Under the pieces are notes generated by a model. That model had not been told where the DNA came from and made no database searches. It was given only the letters and a program-made list of their open reading frames with translations. A DNA stretch of 64,000 nt from JAQWBS01 sp047975765 (GTDB lineage: Bacteria; Pseudomonadota; Alphaproteobacteria; RF32; CAG-239): contig JBKEEF010000015.1 of assembly GCA_047975765.1 (NCBI GenBank), positions 21,916 through 85,915 of the forward strand. Reading direction: 5' to 3'. Shown here in pieces: positions 50,234 to 59,124 of this stretch. The translations under genes and the position numbers were made by a program. Position 1 is the first letter of the stretch. Each line of letters opens with the position of its first letter.

Positions 50234-51079
50234 ATGTTAGAAGGATTTTCAGATCAACATTTATGGTTTAATGTGGGGCAGAATTGGGTAGAAAAAGAAA
50301 ATAAAGGTAGTGTTTTGGGATATGACTATAGCCCAACAAGTCTAGCCTTTGGTTATGATTATGATATTATTCCAAATTCTTTCACTTTGGGTGTTGCATT
50401 GAGTTATGCATATGGTGATGTGAAAGGTAAAGGTGGTAGTGAAATTTATAGCCGTTCAGAAGTTGATGAATATCTAGCATCTATGTATTGGAAATATAAA
50501 CCAATTAGAGCCTATACAACAGGAAGTGTTGGAGGTGGTGTAATCCAAAATAAAACAAAATTAGCAACAGATAGTGTCAATACGAGAGGTGAATATGATA
50601 CGGGTGTCTTGTTCTCTAATATTGAAGTAGGTTATGACTTAGGTAATGCATGTTATGTATTTGAACCATTTGTTGGAGCTGACTATTCTTATATGGTTGC
50701 TGAAGCTTATGATGAAAAAGGTATTGGCGCGAGACACTTTAGTAGAAACTCATATAATACACTAGAACTACCTATTGGTTTTAGAGTATCAAGAAATTTG
50801 GTGTGGAATAACTTTATCTTCACTCCAGCATTAGAATTAGCTTATGCAAGAAATGTTGGGGATAGGAATGTTAGTATCAACTCTTATTTTGTAGGGGCAT
50901 CAGAGAGTTCATGGGCAGTTGTTGGCAATCCTGATGATAGAGATAGTATAAGAAGTAAGATCAACATGAAAATAAATAATTTGAGCATTCCATTTGCATT
51001 CAATGTTGGATATGCTAGAGATACTCGTGCTAACTATAGTGATGATCAACTTTATCTTACAGTGAGATATAATTTCTAA
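50234..51079 (+). CDS. Fragment 3: autotransporter beta-barrel domain
   Basis: The barrel has 281 residues from the first ATG; the same frame is open from 50192 (I-S-S-R-I-Q-N-K-D-C-P-S-C-G). Alternating beta strands run W-F-N-V-G-Q-N-W ... Y-S-P-T-S-L-A-F-G-Y-D-Y-D ... to the C-terminal Y-L-T-V-R-Y-N-F, the BAM recognition end with terminal Phe. It is clearly paralogous to the barrel at the right edge of the window. An internal ribosome start is not convincing. Confidence 0.8.
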   Translation: MLEGFSDQHLWFNVGQNWVEKENKGSVLGYDYSPTSLAFGYDYDIIPNSFTLGVALSYAYGDVKGKGGSEIYSRSEVDEYLASMYWKYKPIRAYTTGSVGGGVIQNKTKLATDSVNTRGEYDTGVLFSNIEVGYDLGNACYVFEPFVGADYSYMVAEAYDEKGIGARHFSRNSYNTLELPIGFRVSRNLVWNNFIFTPALELAYARNVGDRNVSINSYFVGASESSWAVVGNPDDRDSIRSKINMKINNLSIPFAFNVGYARDTRANYSDDQLYLTVRYNF

Positions 51080-51098
51080 AACAGACTATCATAATATA

Positions 51099-51128
51099 AA
51101 AAGAGAGGTTATATACCTCTCTTTTTTG
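51099..51128 (+). terminator. Terminator after the autotransporter
   Basis: AAAAGAGAGGT / ACCTCTCTTTT with a TATAT loop and a TTTTTT tail, 20 bases after the barrel stop codon. Confidence 0.85.
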
Positions 51129-51440
51129 ATAATTAGTTCGTACAAATATGAAGATATTCCTTATAAATTGCTAGTTACAAGGCATAAATATCTGGGATAA
51201 AGAATCGGATAAAAAAACTGCAAAAACTTAAAAAACCAAAGGCTTAGCCTAAAAAGACAGTGGAAAAAGTGCAAAAAAGGTTTTTTTGAGCTAAAAAATC
51301 AAAAAAAGTTGTTGAATATGTGAATTTTATTTGACTTATAGCAAAATAAAGGCTTAAATTTTCTTGTGATTGTGATTTTTGTATTCTAATAAAGAATAAT
51401 CACATTGGTTTATAACAATTTTTTAGAGGGAGTCCTCACC
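51129..51440 (+). promoter_or_regulatory. HU leader and promoter region
   Basis: About 310 bases without a gene. Upstream A-rich tracts (51210-51310) are typical of curved DNA before strongly expressed genes. Candidate promoters are TTGACT (about 51331) - 17 - TTAAAT, and TTGTGA (about 51364) - 17 - TAATAA. The ribosome site AGAGGGAG lies at 51425-51432. Confidence 0.4.
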
Positions 51441-51719
51441 GTGAATAAAAGTGAACTTATTACTAGCATTGCTAGCAAAACTGGCCTTACAAAGACAGAT
51501 TCTACTAAGGCTTTAGATGCATTCATCGCTTCTGTTGCTGAAGAAGTTAAAAAAGGTGGTGAAGTTCGTTTGGTTGGTTTCGGTACATTTGGTGTATCTG
51601 AACGTAAGGCTACTACTGGCCGCAACCCTCGTACTGGTGCGACAATCAAAATTGCTGCTAAAAAAGTAGTAAAATTCAAAGCAGGTAGCGAATTAGTAGC
51701 TATTGCTAACAGCAAATAA
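51441..51719 (+). CDS. hupB: HU-family DNA-binding protein
   Basis: HU is a dimeric nucleoid protein that bends DNA. The 92-residue protein starts at GTG 51441, with AGAGGGAG eight bases upstream, which gives the canonical opening (M-N-K-S-E-L-I-T). The DNA-binding arm V-R-L-V-G-F-G-T-F and R-N-P-R-T-G-A-T-I-K-I are intact. Codons such as cgt, ggt, ctt and gct dominate, unlike the AT-rich neighbours, fitting very high expression. A longer upstream reading is not supported. Confidence 0.95.
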   Translation: MNKSELITSIASKTGLTKTDSTKALDAFIASVAEEVKKGGEVRLVGFGTFGVSERKATTGRNPRTGATIKIAAKKVVKFKAGSELVAIANSK

Positions 51720-51731
51720 GAGACTCATAAG

Positions 51732-51817
51732 AAAAGGGATACTTCGTGTGTCCCTTTTTGATTATGACAAATTGCTCTGTACAGAAAAAAGAACTCAGAA
51801 GTGAGTTCTTTTTTTTG
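51732..51817 (+). terminator. Two consecutive terminators after HU
   Basis: First, AAAGGGATAC / GTGTCCCTTT around TTCGT with a T tail (51732-51759). Second, AAAAAAGAACTCA / TGAGTTCTTTTTT around GAAG (51785-51814). Tandem terminators fit a highly expressed gene. Confidence 0.85.
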
Positions 51818-51909
51818 TCGATTTTTTATAAAAGTTATATTGAAAAAATATAAAAATAGTATAAAGTAATCAGCAATTGTATATTATTAATCTTATAATT
51901 TTTTATGTA

Positions 51910-52575
51910 GTGAAAAAAATTGCTATTTTATTTGCTTTATTTAGTCTGATTTTTGTCTCTTGCGAAAAAGAAGAAACGCCTGAAGATAAAATCGAAAAAC
52001 AATTTTTGAACATTGAAAAAAATGCAAAAATTGCAAAAGTTGATCAACTTTCAATGTTAAGAGCCTATGCTTTTCCACTCAACCATCTCATTATTGAGTT
52101 TGCTGACGGGAAAAGGGTATGTATTGCTTTTGTTTATTATGACTTTGAACCTTATGAAGGAATGAAAGTTCCCAAATATTCTGTTTATAAATATTCTCCT
52201 GAAGAGGCTTTTGAAGTGGTGACAGAAAATGGAACCATTAGTATGGAATCTCAATTGAAATATATTGCTAGTTCCATTCTTCCTAAACAGGTATCTTTTG
52301 CTGATTCAGACTTAAGAGGATTGTTTTCAAAAGAAGGTGTGGTTGAAGAAGTCTTTTATATGGGCATTAGACATGCTCTAACATGGGATATATCTTCTCG
52401 GCTTGTTCCGATAGAAACTTTCTTTGTCCGCATTGGTGGTGCTTTATATTACCTTCCAATTGATCAAGAAAGTGATAAACAGAGTGTGAAAAACATTCAA
52501 GTAGGGGATAGGGTTGAATTTAATACAATGCTTATTTGTAAAAGTAGATTAAGTTCAATAAATAAAATGAAATAA
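51910..52575 (+). CDS. Bacteroidota-style lipoprotein, paralogue 1
   Basis: The protein has about 222 residues. The start is probably GTG 51910, giving V-K-K-I-A-I-L-F-A-L-F-S-L-I-F-V-S-C; an earlier TTG would add an unlikely leader. The lipobox is F-V-S-C followed at once by E-K-E-E, the charged lipoprotein export signal used by Bacteroidota for surface display. No Shine-Dalgarno sequence is seen. The rest (V-D-Q-L-S-M, L-N-H-L-I-I-E, I-S-M-E-S-Q-L-K-Y-I, R-H-A-L-T-W-D-I-S) is shared with the next gene. C-terminal parts resemble FKBP-like lipoproteins only vaguely; function unknown. Confidence 0.7.
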   Translation: MKKIAILFALFSLIFVSCEKEETPEDKIEKQFLNIEKNAKIAKVDQLSMLRAYAFPLNHLIIEFADGKRVCIAFVYYDFEPYEGMKVPKYSVYKYSPEEAFEVVTENGTISMESQLKYIASSILPKQVSFADSDLRGLFSKEGVVEEVFYMGIRHALTWDISSRLVPIETFFVRIGGALYYLPIDQESDKQSVKNIQVGDRVEFNTMLICKSRLSSINKMK

Positions 52576-52608
52576 ATCCAATTTTTTAACAATTAAACTT
52601 TTAGCCTT

Positions 52609-53283
52609 ATGAAAAAGTTCATGTTATTACTTTGTTTGGGTCTGTTTATGTTTTCTTGTGAAAAAGATGATTCTCCTGAAGATGAAAAAAAGGATAAGTA
52701 TCTCAATGAACAAGAAAGTGCGGTTGTTGCTTCTGTTGACCAGATTTCAATGGTGAAATATGTCACATCAAATGGAAGTCAATGTGTGTTAAACCATTTG
52801 TTCTTCACACTTGAACAAGGAGCACCAGTCAATATTCTCTTTGAAAAGAAAGACTTTTCTCCTACTATAGGATTGAAAATCTCTGGCTATTCGACTTATT
52901 ACTATTCAGTTTATGATGCCTATGAAATTTCGACCGAGAAGGGAAAAATTTCCATGGAATCACAATTGAAATATATTAAGGATAATAATCTGACCAAAGA
53001 GCCCACAGAAGTTCCTGTGGTGACAAAAACAGGCATTGTTGAGGAATGTTTTTTTATGGACATTAGAGAAGCTCTCGTTTGGGATATCTCTGATGGCACC
53101 GTAGAAAGAGAAGAAAACTTCTTTATCAGAGTTGATGGTGTGTTATATTACTTTCCATTGACGGTGGCTCAAAAGAAGAATGTGGCTTATCAAACCGAAG
53201 CAGGAGATGAAGTCACTTTCACCACAAGTTCAATTTGTAAGAATTTGTTGGAAGAATTGAAAAATCCCAAAGCCATTGAGTGA
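52609..53283 (+). CDS. Bacteroidota-style lipoprotein, paralogue 2
   Basis: The 224-residue protein has a signal peptide and lipobox M-F-S-C followed by E-K-D-D. It is a tandem paralogue of the gene before it, sharing S-V-D-Q-I-S-M, L-N-H-L-F-F, I-S-M-E-S-Q-L-K-Y-I, R-E-A-L-V-W-D-I-S and F-F-I-R-V-D-G-V-L-Y-Y-F-P. The leader A-G-C-C-T-T before ATG has no ribosome site and is the same as that of the gene at 59457. Function unknown. Confidence 0.75.
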   Translation: MKKFMLLLCLGLFMFSCEKDDSPEDEKKDKYLNEQESAVVASVDQISMVKYVTSNGSQCVLNHLFFTLEQGAPVNILFEKKDFSPTIGLKISGYSTYYYSVYDAYEISTEKGKISMESQLKYIKDNNLTKEPTEVPVVTKTGIVEECFFMDIREALVWDISDGTVEREENFFIRVDGVLYYFPLTVAQKKNVAYQTEAGDEVTFTTSSICKNLLEELKNPKAIE

Positions 53284-53297
53284 TATAGTAATTATCA

Positions 53298-53328
53298 AAA
53301 AAAACTTCCCAATCTGGGAAGTTTTTTT
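53298..53328. terminator. Bidirectional terminator
   Basis: AAAAAAACTTCCCA / TGGGAAGTTTTTTT with an ATC loop, between the convergent lipoprotein and subtilisin-autotransporter genes. Confidence 0.9.
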
Positions 53329-53339
53329 ATTTATAAAAA

Positions 53340-56300
53340 TTAGAAAGCTTTGATATAGTTGAACATAAAGACACCTTCATCAACTTTCTTAGCATTTTCA
53401 GTATAGCTACTAAAGAGCGCACCAGCAGTGAATTCACTTTGATTTGCTGTTTGATAACTATATGAAATTTGGTAGTCTAAGTTGCTTTTACCTTTCATAT
53501 CAATATCATAATTTTGATAATATAAGTTTCCATTTGCATCACGAGATTTAGGAAGTCTCAAAGACATTTCACCAGAATTGATGCGAAGAGATTGTGCCAC
53601 AATAAAGGAAATATTACTCTTTCTTTCAGCTTCATTGATAAGATTATAGTTGAAACCTAAAGCAAATGAATTGGTATAAATATCTGAAACATTTTCCACT
53701 AAAGAATTTTTAGCAGTATTCACCTTGGTGTAACCAAAGTTAGCTCTTCCAATGAGAGAAAATGCATTTGTAATATTCATGTCATTTTGCAAACCAAAAT
53801 AGTATGTTTGGTTGTTATTTCCTAAACCAAAAGCACCACTTGTTTTTGAAGCAAAAAGTGTTTCTTTTTCGTTTAAAAGTCCAAACTCTGCAGTTGTGGT
53901 TAGATATTTTGAAGGAGAATAACTTAAAGAGCTTATAACAGCCATACTTTCACCAAATTCTTCTTTCTTGATGCCTTCATAGTCTTTTTTCTGAGTGTTT
54001 GGTGTATAATTTTGATAGAGGAAACCAAAGTTAAAGGCTGTTTTATCATTGATGAACAGGCGATTATTGAAACCATAGTTTTCTTGGCTATCATTTCTGA
54101 AATATGGGTTCAAAATATTATGGTTTGAAATGGTTGAAAGTGCATAGTTATTATAGAATTCAACATCATTATCCATAAATGAGTTATATGGATTGTTACC
54201 ATAGTAGAAATTGAAACCATATTTTTTATTTGTTGTGTTTTCTGTGTTATAAGAGATTTTGAATTCTCTAGCAACTGATGAATTTCTGCTAATTTGATGT
54301 GCCCCAGAATAGAACTTAACATCTTGATTATTTTTGAATTCAACAGGTTTTAATCTACTTGTTGTGAATCTGTCAAACATATCATTGAGTTCTGGTCTGT
54401 CGCTTACAATTTCAATTTTATCATTTACATCAAATTCAAAAGTTCTATTGAAATTATCCAAATAAACGGCTGTCAAATTTTGCGCTTGTATATTATTTGC
54501 CAAAAGAGGTGTGAGTTTGAAAGAGGTCGAAGCAACAGTGAAATTTCTATCATCAACTCTACTATCAACTGGAACCAAGGTTGCACCAACTGGTCTGGTT
54601 GCTCTTTCAAGATCGAGCATTCCCCAGCCATAAACTTCATCGACACCTTCATCTCCCAAATCACGAGCAGTGACAAACATAAGTTTGGTAATTTCTGCAC
54701 CAGTGAGATAAGGGAAAGCGCCTTTCAAAACAGCATAAGCACCTGAAACGATTGGTGCTGCGAAAGATGTTCCATCAACAAGTATATTTGAATCTGTAGA
54801 CAAATCTCCATTTTCATAACCAGAGGAAACCATGGCAGTTCCTGGAGCAGTCAAGCAATAATTTTTAGCCACACCGCATTGGTTGCTATAAGAGGCAAGT
54901 TCATTTTTGTCTGTGTCGTAAGCAACAACTGTGATAAAGTTTTTATATTCAGTTCCATTTTGGAAAACAGAATTATAAAGAGGGATAGCGTTTTCAACGG
55001 ATGATTCAGTATATCCATCATTACCTGCTGCAAAAATGAATGTAACATCATTATTTGTGACAGCATCAGCCATAGCTGTTGTCATATCAGAAAGGTTTGT
55101 TGATATATAGTTGGCGGCAGTTGCACCATCTCCAGCACTTATGATGTATAAATCTTCATCTTCGTTATCAAAAACGCCTGTTCCCCAGCTATTATTTATG
55201 ACAACAGCACCCGCTGCTGCGGCACTTGTAAAAGCCTGTCCAATATATGCTTGTGAAACAAATTTTCCATCATCAAGTGTTACTCTATATGGTAAAATTT
55301 TTGCCATAGGGGCAACACCCATAATGTCTGAACTATATTGTCCAGCAATTAAAGTTGCGACAGCAGTTCCATGCCATGAACTATTTGTGTCACTATAAGT
55401 TGCATTAGGATTTGCATCATCTTGAGTATAAGTAACACCACTACAATCTCCAAAACCAGAGTCGGCTTGGCACTGTTCATAAGCTAGATTTGAACCAGCA
55501 AGACCTGTTACGATATTAGAACCAAGAATTGAATTTTGAGAGTTAACACCAGTATCAACCACTGCTACCTTGACAAAAGGGTCAGTTATCGTTTGAGGTG
55601 TTGCTGTTACGCCGTCCATAAAATATGGTGTTTCGGGAGTATCTCGATAATCTCCCATATAACCTCTGGCTAAAGAATAAGCTAATCTAATAAGATTATA
55701 ATCATCAGCGTTTGAATATGTGCTACTGATATTAGAATTTGTATATCCATCTTGATTTAGGATATTGGTGAGAAGTAACTCATCAACATAACCTACTTGT
55801 CCATAGTCTTGTTTCAGAATTTCTGCGTCTGTATTACCATTACCTGAACCATTGTCTCCACCGTCACTTCCACCACTACTGCTTCCGCCACCGCCGCCAC
55901 CAGCAGCAGCTGCAATTCCACCAACAAGGGCTGCAAAGCCAGCAGTGTATAGAACTGCTTTCTTGTCAATAGCAAATTCTTCAGGGCATCTGCCATAGTT
56001 ATAGCCTTTGAAAGATGCTTTGATGTTCTTATTTCCACTATCTCTTGCATCGCAATATGCAGGATATCCTTCTGCGTCAGTAATATAAGGATTAGCCCCA
56101 TTTTGCATTAAAAATCTTGAAATGTCATAGTTATCATTTTGTAAGGCATAATTCAAAGGTGTTTTACCATAGCCATCTTTAGAGTTAACAAACATCGGAC
56201 GAAAATATTTCCTTACGCCAGTATAGTCGTTATTTCTGACAGCATTAATGAAATTGCTATAATTTGGTTGATAGAGAGGAGCAGCACTTGCCTCATATGT

Positions 56301-56357
56301 ATTTAACATAGTGAGTAAGGAAGTACAAAGGAGAGCATTTTTCAGATTTAGTTTCAT
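53340..56357 (-). CDS. Ankyrin-subtilisin (S8) autotransporter
   Basis: The 1005-residue protein has a signal peptide (to about A26), ankyrin-like repeats (about 33-100: G-K-T-P-L-N-Y-A-L-Q-N-D-N), a hydrophobic segment (about 134-152) and a Gly/Ser linker. The S8 protease domain has Asp268 (V-V-D-T-G-V), His329 (W-H-G-T-A-V-A) and Ser531 (G-T-S-F-A-A-P), and the oxyanion Asn lies in I-F-A-A-G-N-D. A C-terminal beta barrel ends in F-N-Y-I-K-A-F. Subtilisin-like autotransporters process surface or host proteins. Ankyrin repeats in front of a secreted protease are unusual. All catalytic residues are present. Confidence 0.88.
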   Translation of the reverse strand: MKLNLKNALLCTSLLTMLNTYEASAAPLYQPNYSNFINAVRNNDYTGVRKYFRPMFVNSKDGYGKTPLNYALQNDNYDISRFLMQNGANPYITDAEGYPAYCDARDSGNKNIKASFKGYNYGRCPEEFAIDKKAVLYTAGFAALVGGIAAAAGGGGGGSSSGGSDGGDNGSGNGNTDAEILKQDYGQVGYVDELLLTNILNQDGYTNSNISSTYSNADDYNLIRLAYSLARGYMGDYRDTPETPYFMDGVTATPQTITDPFVKVAVVDTGVNSQNSILGSNIVTGLAGSNLAYEQCQADSGFGDCSGVTYTQDDANPNATYSDTNSSWHGTAVATLIAGQYSSDIMGVAPMAKILPYRVTLDDGKFVSQAYIGQAFTSAAAAGAVVINNSWGTGVFDNEDEDLYIISAGDGATAANYISTNLSDMTTAMADAVTNNDVTFIFAAGNDGYTESSVENAIPLYNSVFQNGTEYKNFITVVAYDTDKNELASYSNQCGVAKNYCLTAPGTAMVSSGYENGDLSTDSNILVDGTSFAAPIVSGAYAVLKGAFPYLTGAEITKLMFVTARDLGDEGVDEVYGWGMLDLERATRPVGATLVPVDSRVDDRNFTVASTSFKLTPLLANNIQAQNLTAVYLDNFNRTFEFDVNDKIEIVSDRPELNDMFDRFTTSRLKPVEFKNNQDVKFYSGAHQISRNSSVAREFKISYNTENTTNKKYGFNFYYGNNPYNSFMDNDVEFYNNYALSTISNHNILNPYFRNDSQENYGFNNRLFINDKTAFNFGFLYQNYTPNTQKKDYEGIKKEEFGESMAVISSLSYSPSKYLTTTAEFGLLNEKETLFASKTSGAFGLGNNNQTYYFGLQNDMNITNAFSLIGRANFGYTKVNTAKNSLVENVSDIYTNSFALGFNYNLINEAERKSNISFIVAQSLRINSGEMSLRLPKSRDANGNLYYQNYDIDMKGKSNLDYQISYSYQTANQSEFTAGALFSSYTENAKKVDEGVFMFNYIKAF

Positions 56358-56464
56358 GAGCCCATACTTATAAAAAATAATTAATCCTAAGACAACAGTA
56401 TATTTGTATGAATCTTAAAAATCAATTAAGTAAATGAAATATACTAATAATTTTATCTTTTTTT

Positions 56465-56494
56465 TTGCTTGAGATATTGCCATTTTAGTATAAT
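56465..56494 (+). promoter_or_regulatory. metG promoter
   Basis: TTGCTT (56465-56470), 18 bases, TATAAT (56489-56494). A perfect -10 lies 43 bases before the metG start. The divergent autotransporter promoter should lie in 56358-56460, where no clear hexamers were found. Confidence 0.6.
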
Positions 56495-56536
56495 ATTACT
56501 CCAGATTTTAAACGATGATTTATGGAGAAAAACTTT

Positions 56537-58234
56537 ATGTCAAAAATTCTAATTACTTCTGCATTACCTTACGTTAATGGTGTGCCACATCTCGGTCATA
56601 TGGTCGGTTGTTTGCTTCCTTCAGATGTATATGCAAGGTTTATGCGAATGATGGGACATGAAGTCTTATATGTTTGTGGAACAGATGAACATGGAACACC
56701 TTCAGAAGTCGGCGCCTTGCAAGAAGGAATGGATGTTTATGACTATTGTACAAAATATCATAATCGCCACAGACAAACTTATGCAGACTTCAATATTGGT
56801 CTAGACTATATGGGTCGTACGAGTAGCGAACAAAATAAAGAAATGACATATAGAATTTTCTCTGAACTTGATAAAAATGGTTATATTACTGAAAAAGTGA
56901 TTAAGCAGGTTTATTCTATTACAGATGAACGTTTCTTGCCAGATAGATATATTATTGGAACTTGCCCACATTGTGGCTATGACAAAGCTCGTGGTGACCA
57001 ATGTGAAAAATGCACTAAAGTTCTTGATCCAACAGATCTTATCAATCCAAGAAGTGCTATCTCTGGAAGTACAGATATTGAAGTGAGAGAAACAAAACAT
57101 CTCTATATCAATTTACCAAAACTTGAAGAAAAACTTGAAGAATGGATTAAAACTAAAGAACCATTTTGGCCAGAACTTGCCTATTCAATTGCTCAAAAAT
57201 GGCTTAAAGAAGGTTTACAAGAAAGAGGGATTACCCGAGATTTGAAATGGGGTTTCCCTGTAAATAAACCTGGATATGAAGACAAAGTTTTCTACGTCTG
57301 GTTTGATGCTCCAATTGGCTATATTGGTATCACAAAGCAATGGTCAGATGAAAAACCGGCGGAAAGAAATTGGGAAGACTGGTGGCTTGGCGGAAAAGAT
57401 GTAAAATATGTTCAGTTTATGGGCAAAGATAATGTGCCATATCACTCTATCACTTTTCCAGCAACACTTCTTGGAACTGGCGAAAAATGGAACTTTGTAG
57501 ATTATTTGAAAAGTATGAGCTATCTCACATTTGAAGGTGGAAAATTTTCAAAATCTGAAAAACGTGGTATTTTTGCTGAAGACGCAGTTAAGGAAGCTCC
57601 TGTTGATTTCTGGAGATATTGGTTGATGGCAAATGCTCCTGAATCTTCAGACAGTGCTTTTACATTTGACTTATTTGCAAGCACAATTAATAAAGATCTT
57701 AATGGTGTTCTTGGTAACTTTGCTTCTCGTGTGATGAAAATGACAGCTTCCAAAATTGCAGAGGAAGTTCCAGCTTTTACAAAATTTGATGAAGTGGATG
57801 AAAAACTTATTGTTGATTTACAAGAAAAAATCAATAACTATGTCAAATATATGAATGATATGGAATTTAGAAAAGCTTTGGCTGAACTTCGTGCAATTTG
57901 GGTTGATGGAAATAACTATATTTCTGCGACAGAACCTTGGACTGTGATTAAAGAAAGCCCAGAAAGAGCAGGAACAATTTTGAATATCTGTCTCAATTTG
58001 ATTAGAATTTATGCTATTCTTTCTTATCCAATTATGCCACAGACAGCTGAAACCCTTTTGGCAAAATTTGGTCTGAAAATTGAAGATATGCCAAGTTTGA
58101 AAGGTTTTGACGCTAAAGAACAAATCAGATTTTTCAAAGATGGACACAAATTTGAGGTCGGTGATGCTTTATTTGAAAGAATTACACCTGAAAAAGTTGA
58201 AGAATGGAAAGAAAAATATGGGGGTTCTAAATAA
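56537..58234 (+). CDS. metG: Methionyl-tRNA synthetase
   Basis: MetG charges tRNA-Met. The protein has about 565 residues. ATG 56537 is preferred because GGAG lies nine bases upstream and gives the usual opening S-K-I-L-I-T-S-A-L-P-Y-V-N-G; an ATG 15 bases earlier overlaps the site. Motifs: H-L-G-H (HIGH), K-F-S-K-S, and the zinc knuckle C-P-H-C ... C-E-K-C. An F-Y-V-W-F-D-A-P-I-G-Y segment is present. The C-terminal dimer domain is absent, as in other alphaproteobacterial forms. Its stop overlaps the next gene (TAATG). Confidence 0.95.
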   Translation: MSKILITSALPYVNGVPHLGHMVGCLLPSDVYARFMRMMGHEVLYVCGTDEHGTPSEVGALQEGMDVYDYCTKYHNRHRQTYADFNIGLDYMGRTSSEQNKEMTYRIFSELDKNGYITEKVIKQVYSITDERFLPDRYIIGTCPHCGYDKARGDQCEKCTKVLDPTDLINPRSAISGSTDIEVRETKHLYINLPKLEEKLEEWIKTKEPFWPELAYSIAQKWLKEGLQERGITRDLKWGFPVNKPGYEDKVFYVWFDAPIGYIGITKQWSDEKPAERNWEDWWLGGKDVKYVQFMGKDNVPYHSITFPATLLGTGEKWNFVDYLKSMSYLTFEGGKFSKSEKRGIFAEDAVKEAPVDFWRYWLMANAPESSDSAFTFDLFASTINKDLNGVLGNFASRVMKMTASKIAEEVPAFTKFDEVDEKLIVDLQEKINNYVKYMNDMEFRKALAELRAIWVDGNNYISATEPWTVIKESPERAGTILNICLNLIRIYAILSYPIMPQTAETLLAKFGLKIEDMPSLKGFDAKEQIRFFKDGHKFEVGDALFERITPEKVEEWKEKYGGSK

Positions 58235-59109
58235 TGGGTAAATATTACGATAATGATGTTGAGTTTTCGAGTGGGCTGGGGCGTTTCATTCATATGTTGA
58301 CTTGGCCAATTAGAAAGTTTTATATCATTATTCCTGTTGCAACACTCATCTATGTGACACCAATTTTCTTTGATGTAAAACCAAATGAAGTTCATTTATG
58401 GTATAAAGAAAAATCTATCGAACTCTATGAGAAGTCTATGGAAAATGAATATGTCAAAATTTCTGTAGAAAAAGTTGGCTCTTGGTATGGAACAGCAAAA
58501 TCTTGGTTTACTGGTGAAACTGAAGAAAAGACTAAATCTTTTTCAGCACCAAAAAGAAAACTTGGAGCTGGTAAAAATGAAGCTCTAGTAGATTTACCTA
58601 AACCAAGAAATATCCAGCGTAAAGCCTTTGATAAAGCTTCTGAGATTGTTCCTGTTGAAGTTGTTGGGCTAGAAACTGTAACTTATTCTGATGCTTCTCA
58701 AAATGTTTCAAATGTTGAAATTGTGAACAGTGAAAATGCAAATTTGACAATTGGAAATCTTTCTGATGGAAATATTAAAGTTTCAGACTTAATTAATCCT
58801 GAAAAGAAATTTGCTTCTTTGGTTTATCTTCAAACGACAAAAGAAGTTAAAGGTGAAGCAAAAATTATGAATGCCAATGAAGTTGAAATTAATGGTGTTT
58901 ATATTTTGCTTTATGGTGTTTATGTCAATCCAATCTCTGTGGTGGCAAAAGATGCTGAGAAGTATCTAACTTCTAAGGCAACAAATATGTCTTGCCACAT
59001 TGTTGCCTATACAGTTCAAAATGTCGCAACTGCAGTTTGTTTTGATGGAGATGAGAATATCAATCAAAGCCTCATTCGTAAAAATCTAACCAAGAACGTA
59101 GGGCTTTAA
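58234..59109 (+). CDS. Membrane-anchored protein with degenerate thermonuclease-like domain
   Basis: The 291-residue protein has one membrane segment (about 26-48) near the N-terminus, a charged, Ser/Lys-rich middle and a C-terminal domain (about 200-290). The domain aligns with the staphylococcal nuclease-like (TNase) pattern: G-E-A-K-I-M-N-A-N-E-V-E-I-N-G-V-Y, I-L-L-Y-G-V-Y, A-E-K-Y-L-T-S-K, and C-F-D-G-D-E-N-I-N-Q-S-L-I-R. TNase catalytic positions are changed: the arginine of I-R-L-x-G-I-D-A-P-E is leucine, and the D/E of D-A-P-E are missing. It is therefore likely a non-catalytic binding domain. It is translationally coupled to metG. Confidence 0.7.
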   Translation: MGKYYDNDVEFSSGLGRFIHMLTWPIRKFYIIIPVATLIYVTPIFFDVKPNEVHLWYKEKSIELYEKSMENEYVKISVEKVGSWYGTAKSWFTGETEEKTKSFSAPKRKLGAGKNEALVDLPKPRNIQRKAFDKASEIVPVEVVGLETVTYSDASQNVSNVEIVNSENANLTIGNLSDGNIKVSDLINPEKKFASLVYLQTTKEVKGEAKIMNANEVEINGVYILLYGVYVNPISVVAKDAEKYLTSKATNMSCHIVAYTVQNVATAVCFDGDENINQSLIRKNLTKNVGL

Positions 59110-59124
59110 CTTAAAGGAAAAATA

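Larger units (their letters stand above)
47311..51079 (+). pseudogene. Pmp-like autotransporter gene interrupted by a 10-bp duplication and an in-frame TAA
   Basis: Three open segments form one autotransporter of about 1250 residues: a signal peptide and passenger start (47311-47658), a long repeat passenger (47645-50191) and a beta barrel (50192-51079). The passenger is made of about twenty repeats of roughly 30 residues with F-I-G-N (F-x-x-N) and G-G-A-I motifs, the pattern of chlamydial polymorphic membrane proteins. The barrel ends Y-L-T-V-R-Y-N-F. Two lesions break it. AATAATACAG is duplicated at 47644-47663, shifting the frame; removing one copy restores F-I-N-N-T-A-S-L-G-G-G. A TAA at 50189 splits passenger and barrel, which are otherwise in frame. 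The start may be ATG 47320, which has an AGGA eight bases upstream. The gene is either recently inactivated or phase-variable. Confidence 0.85.
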
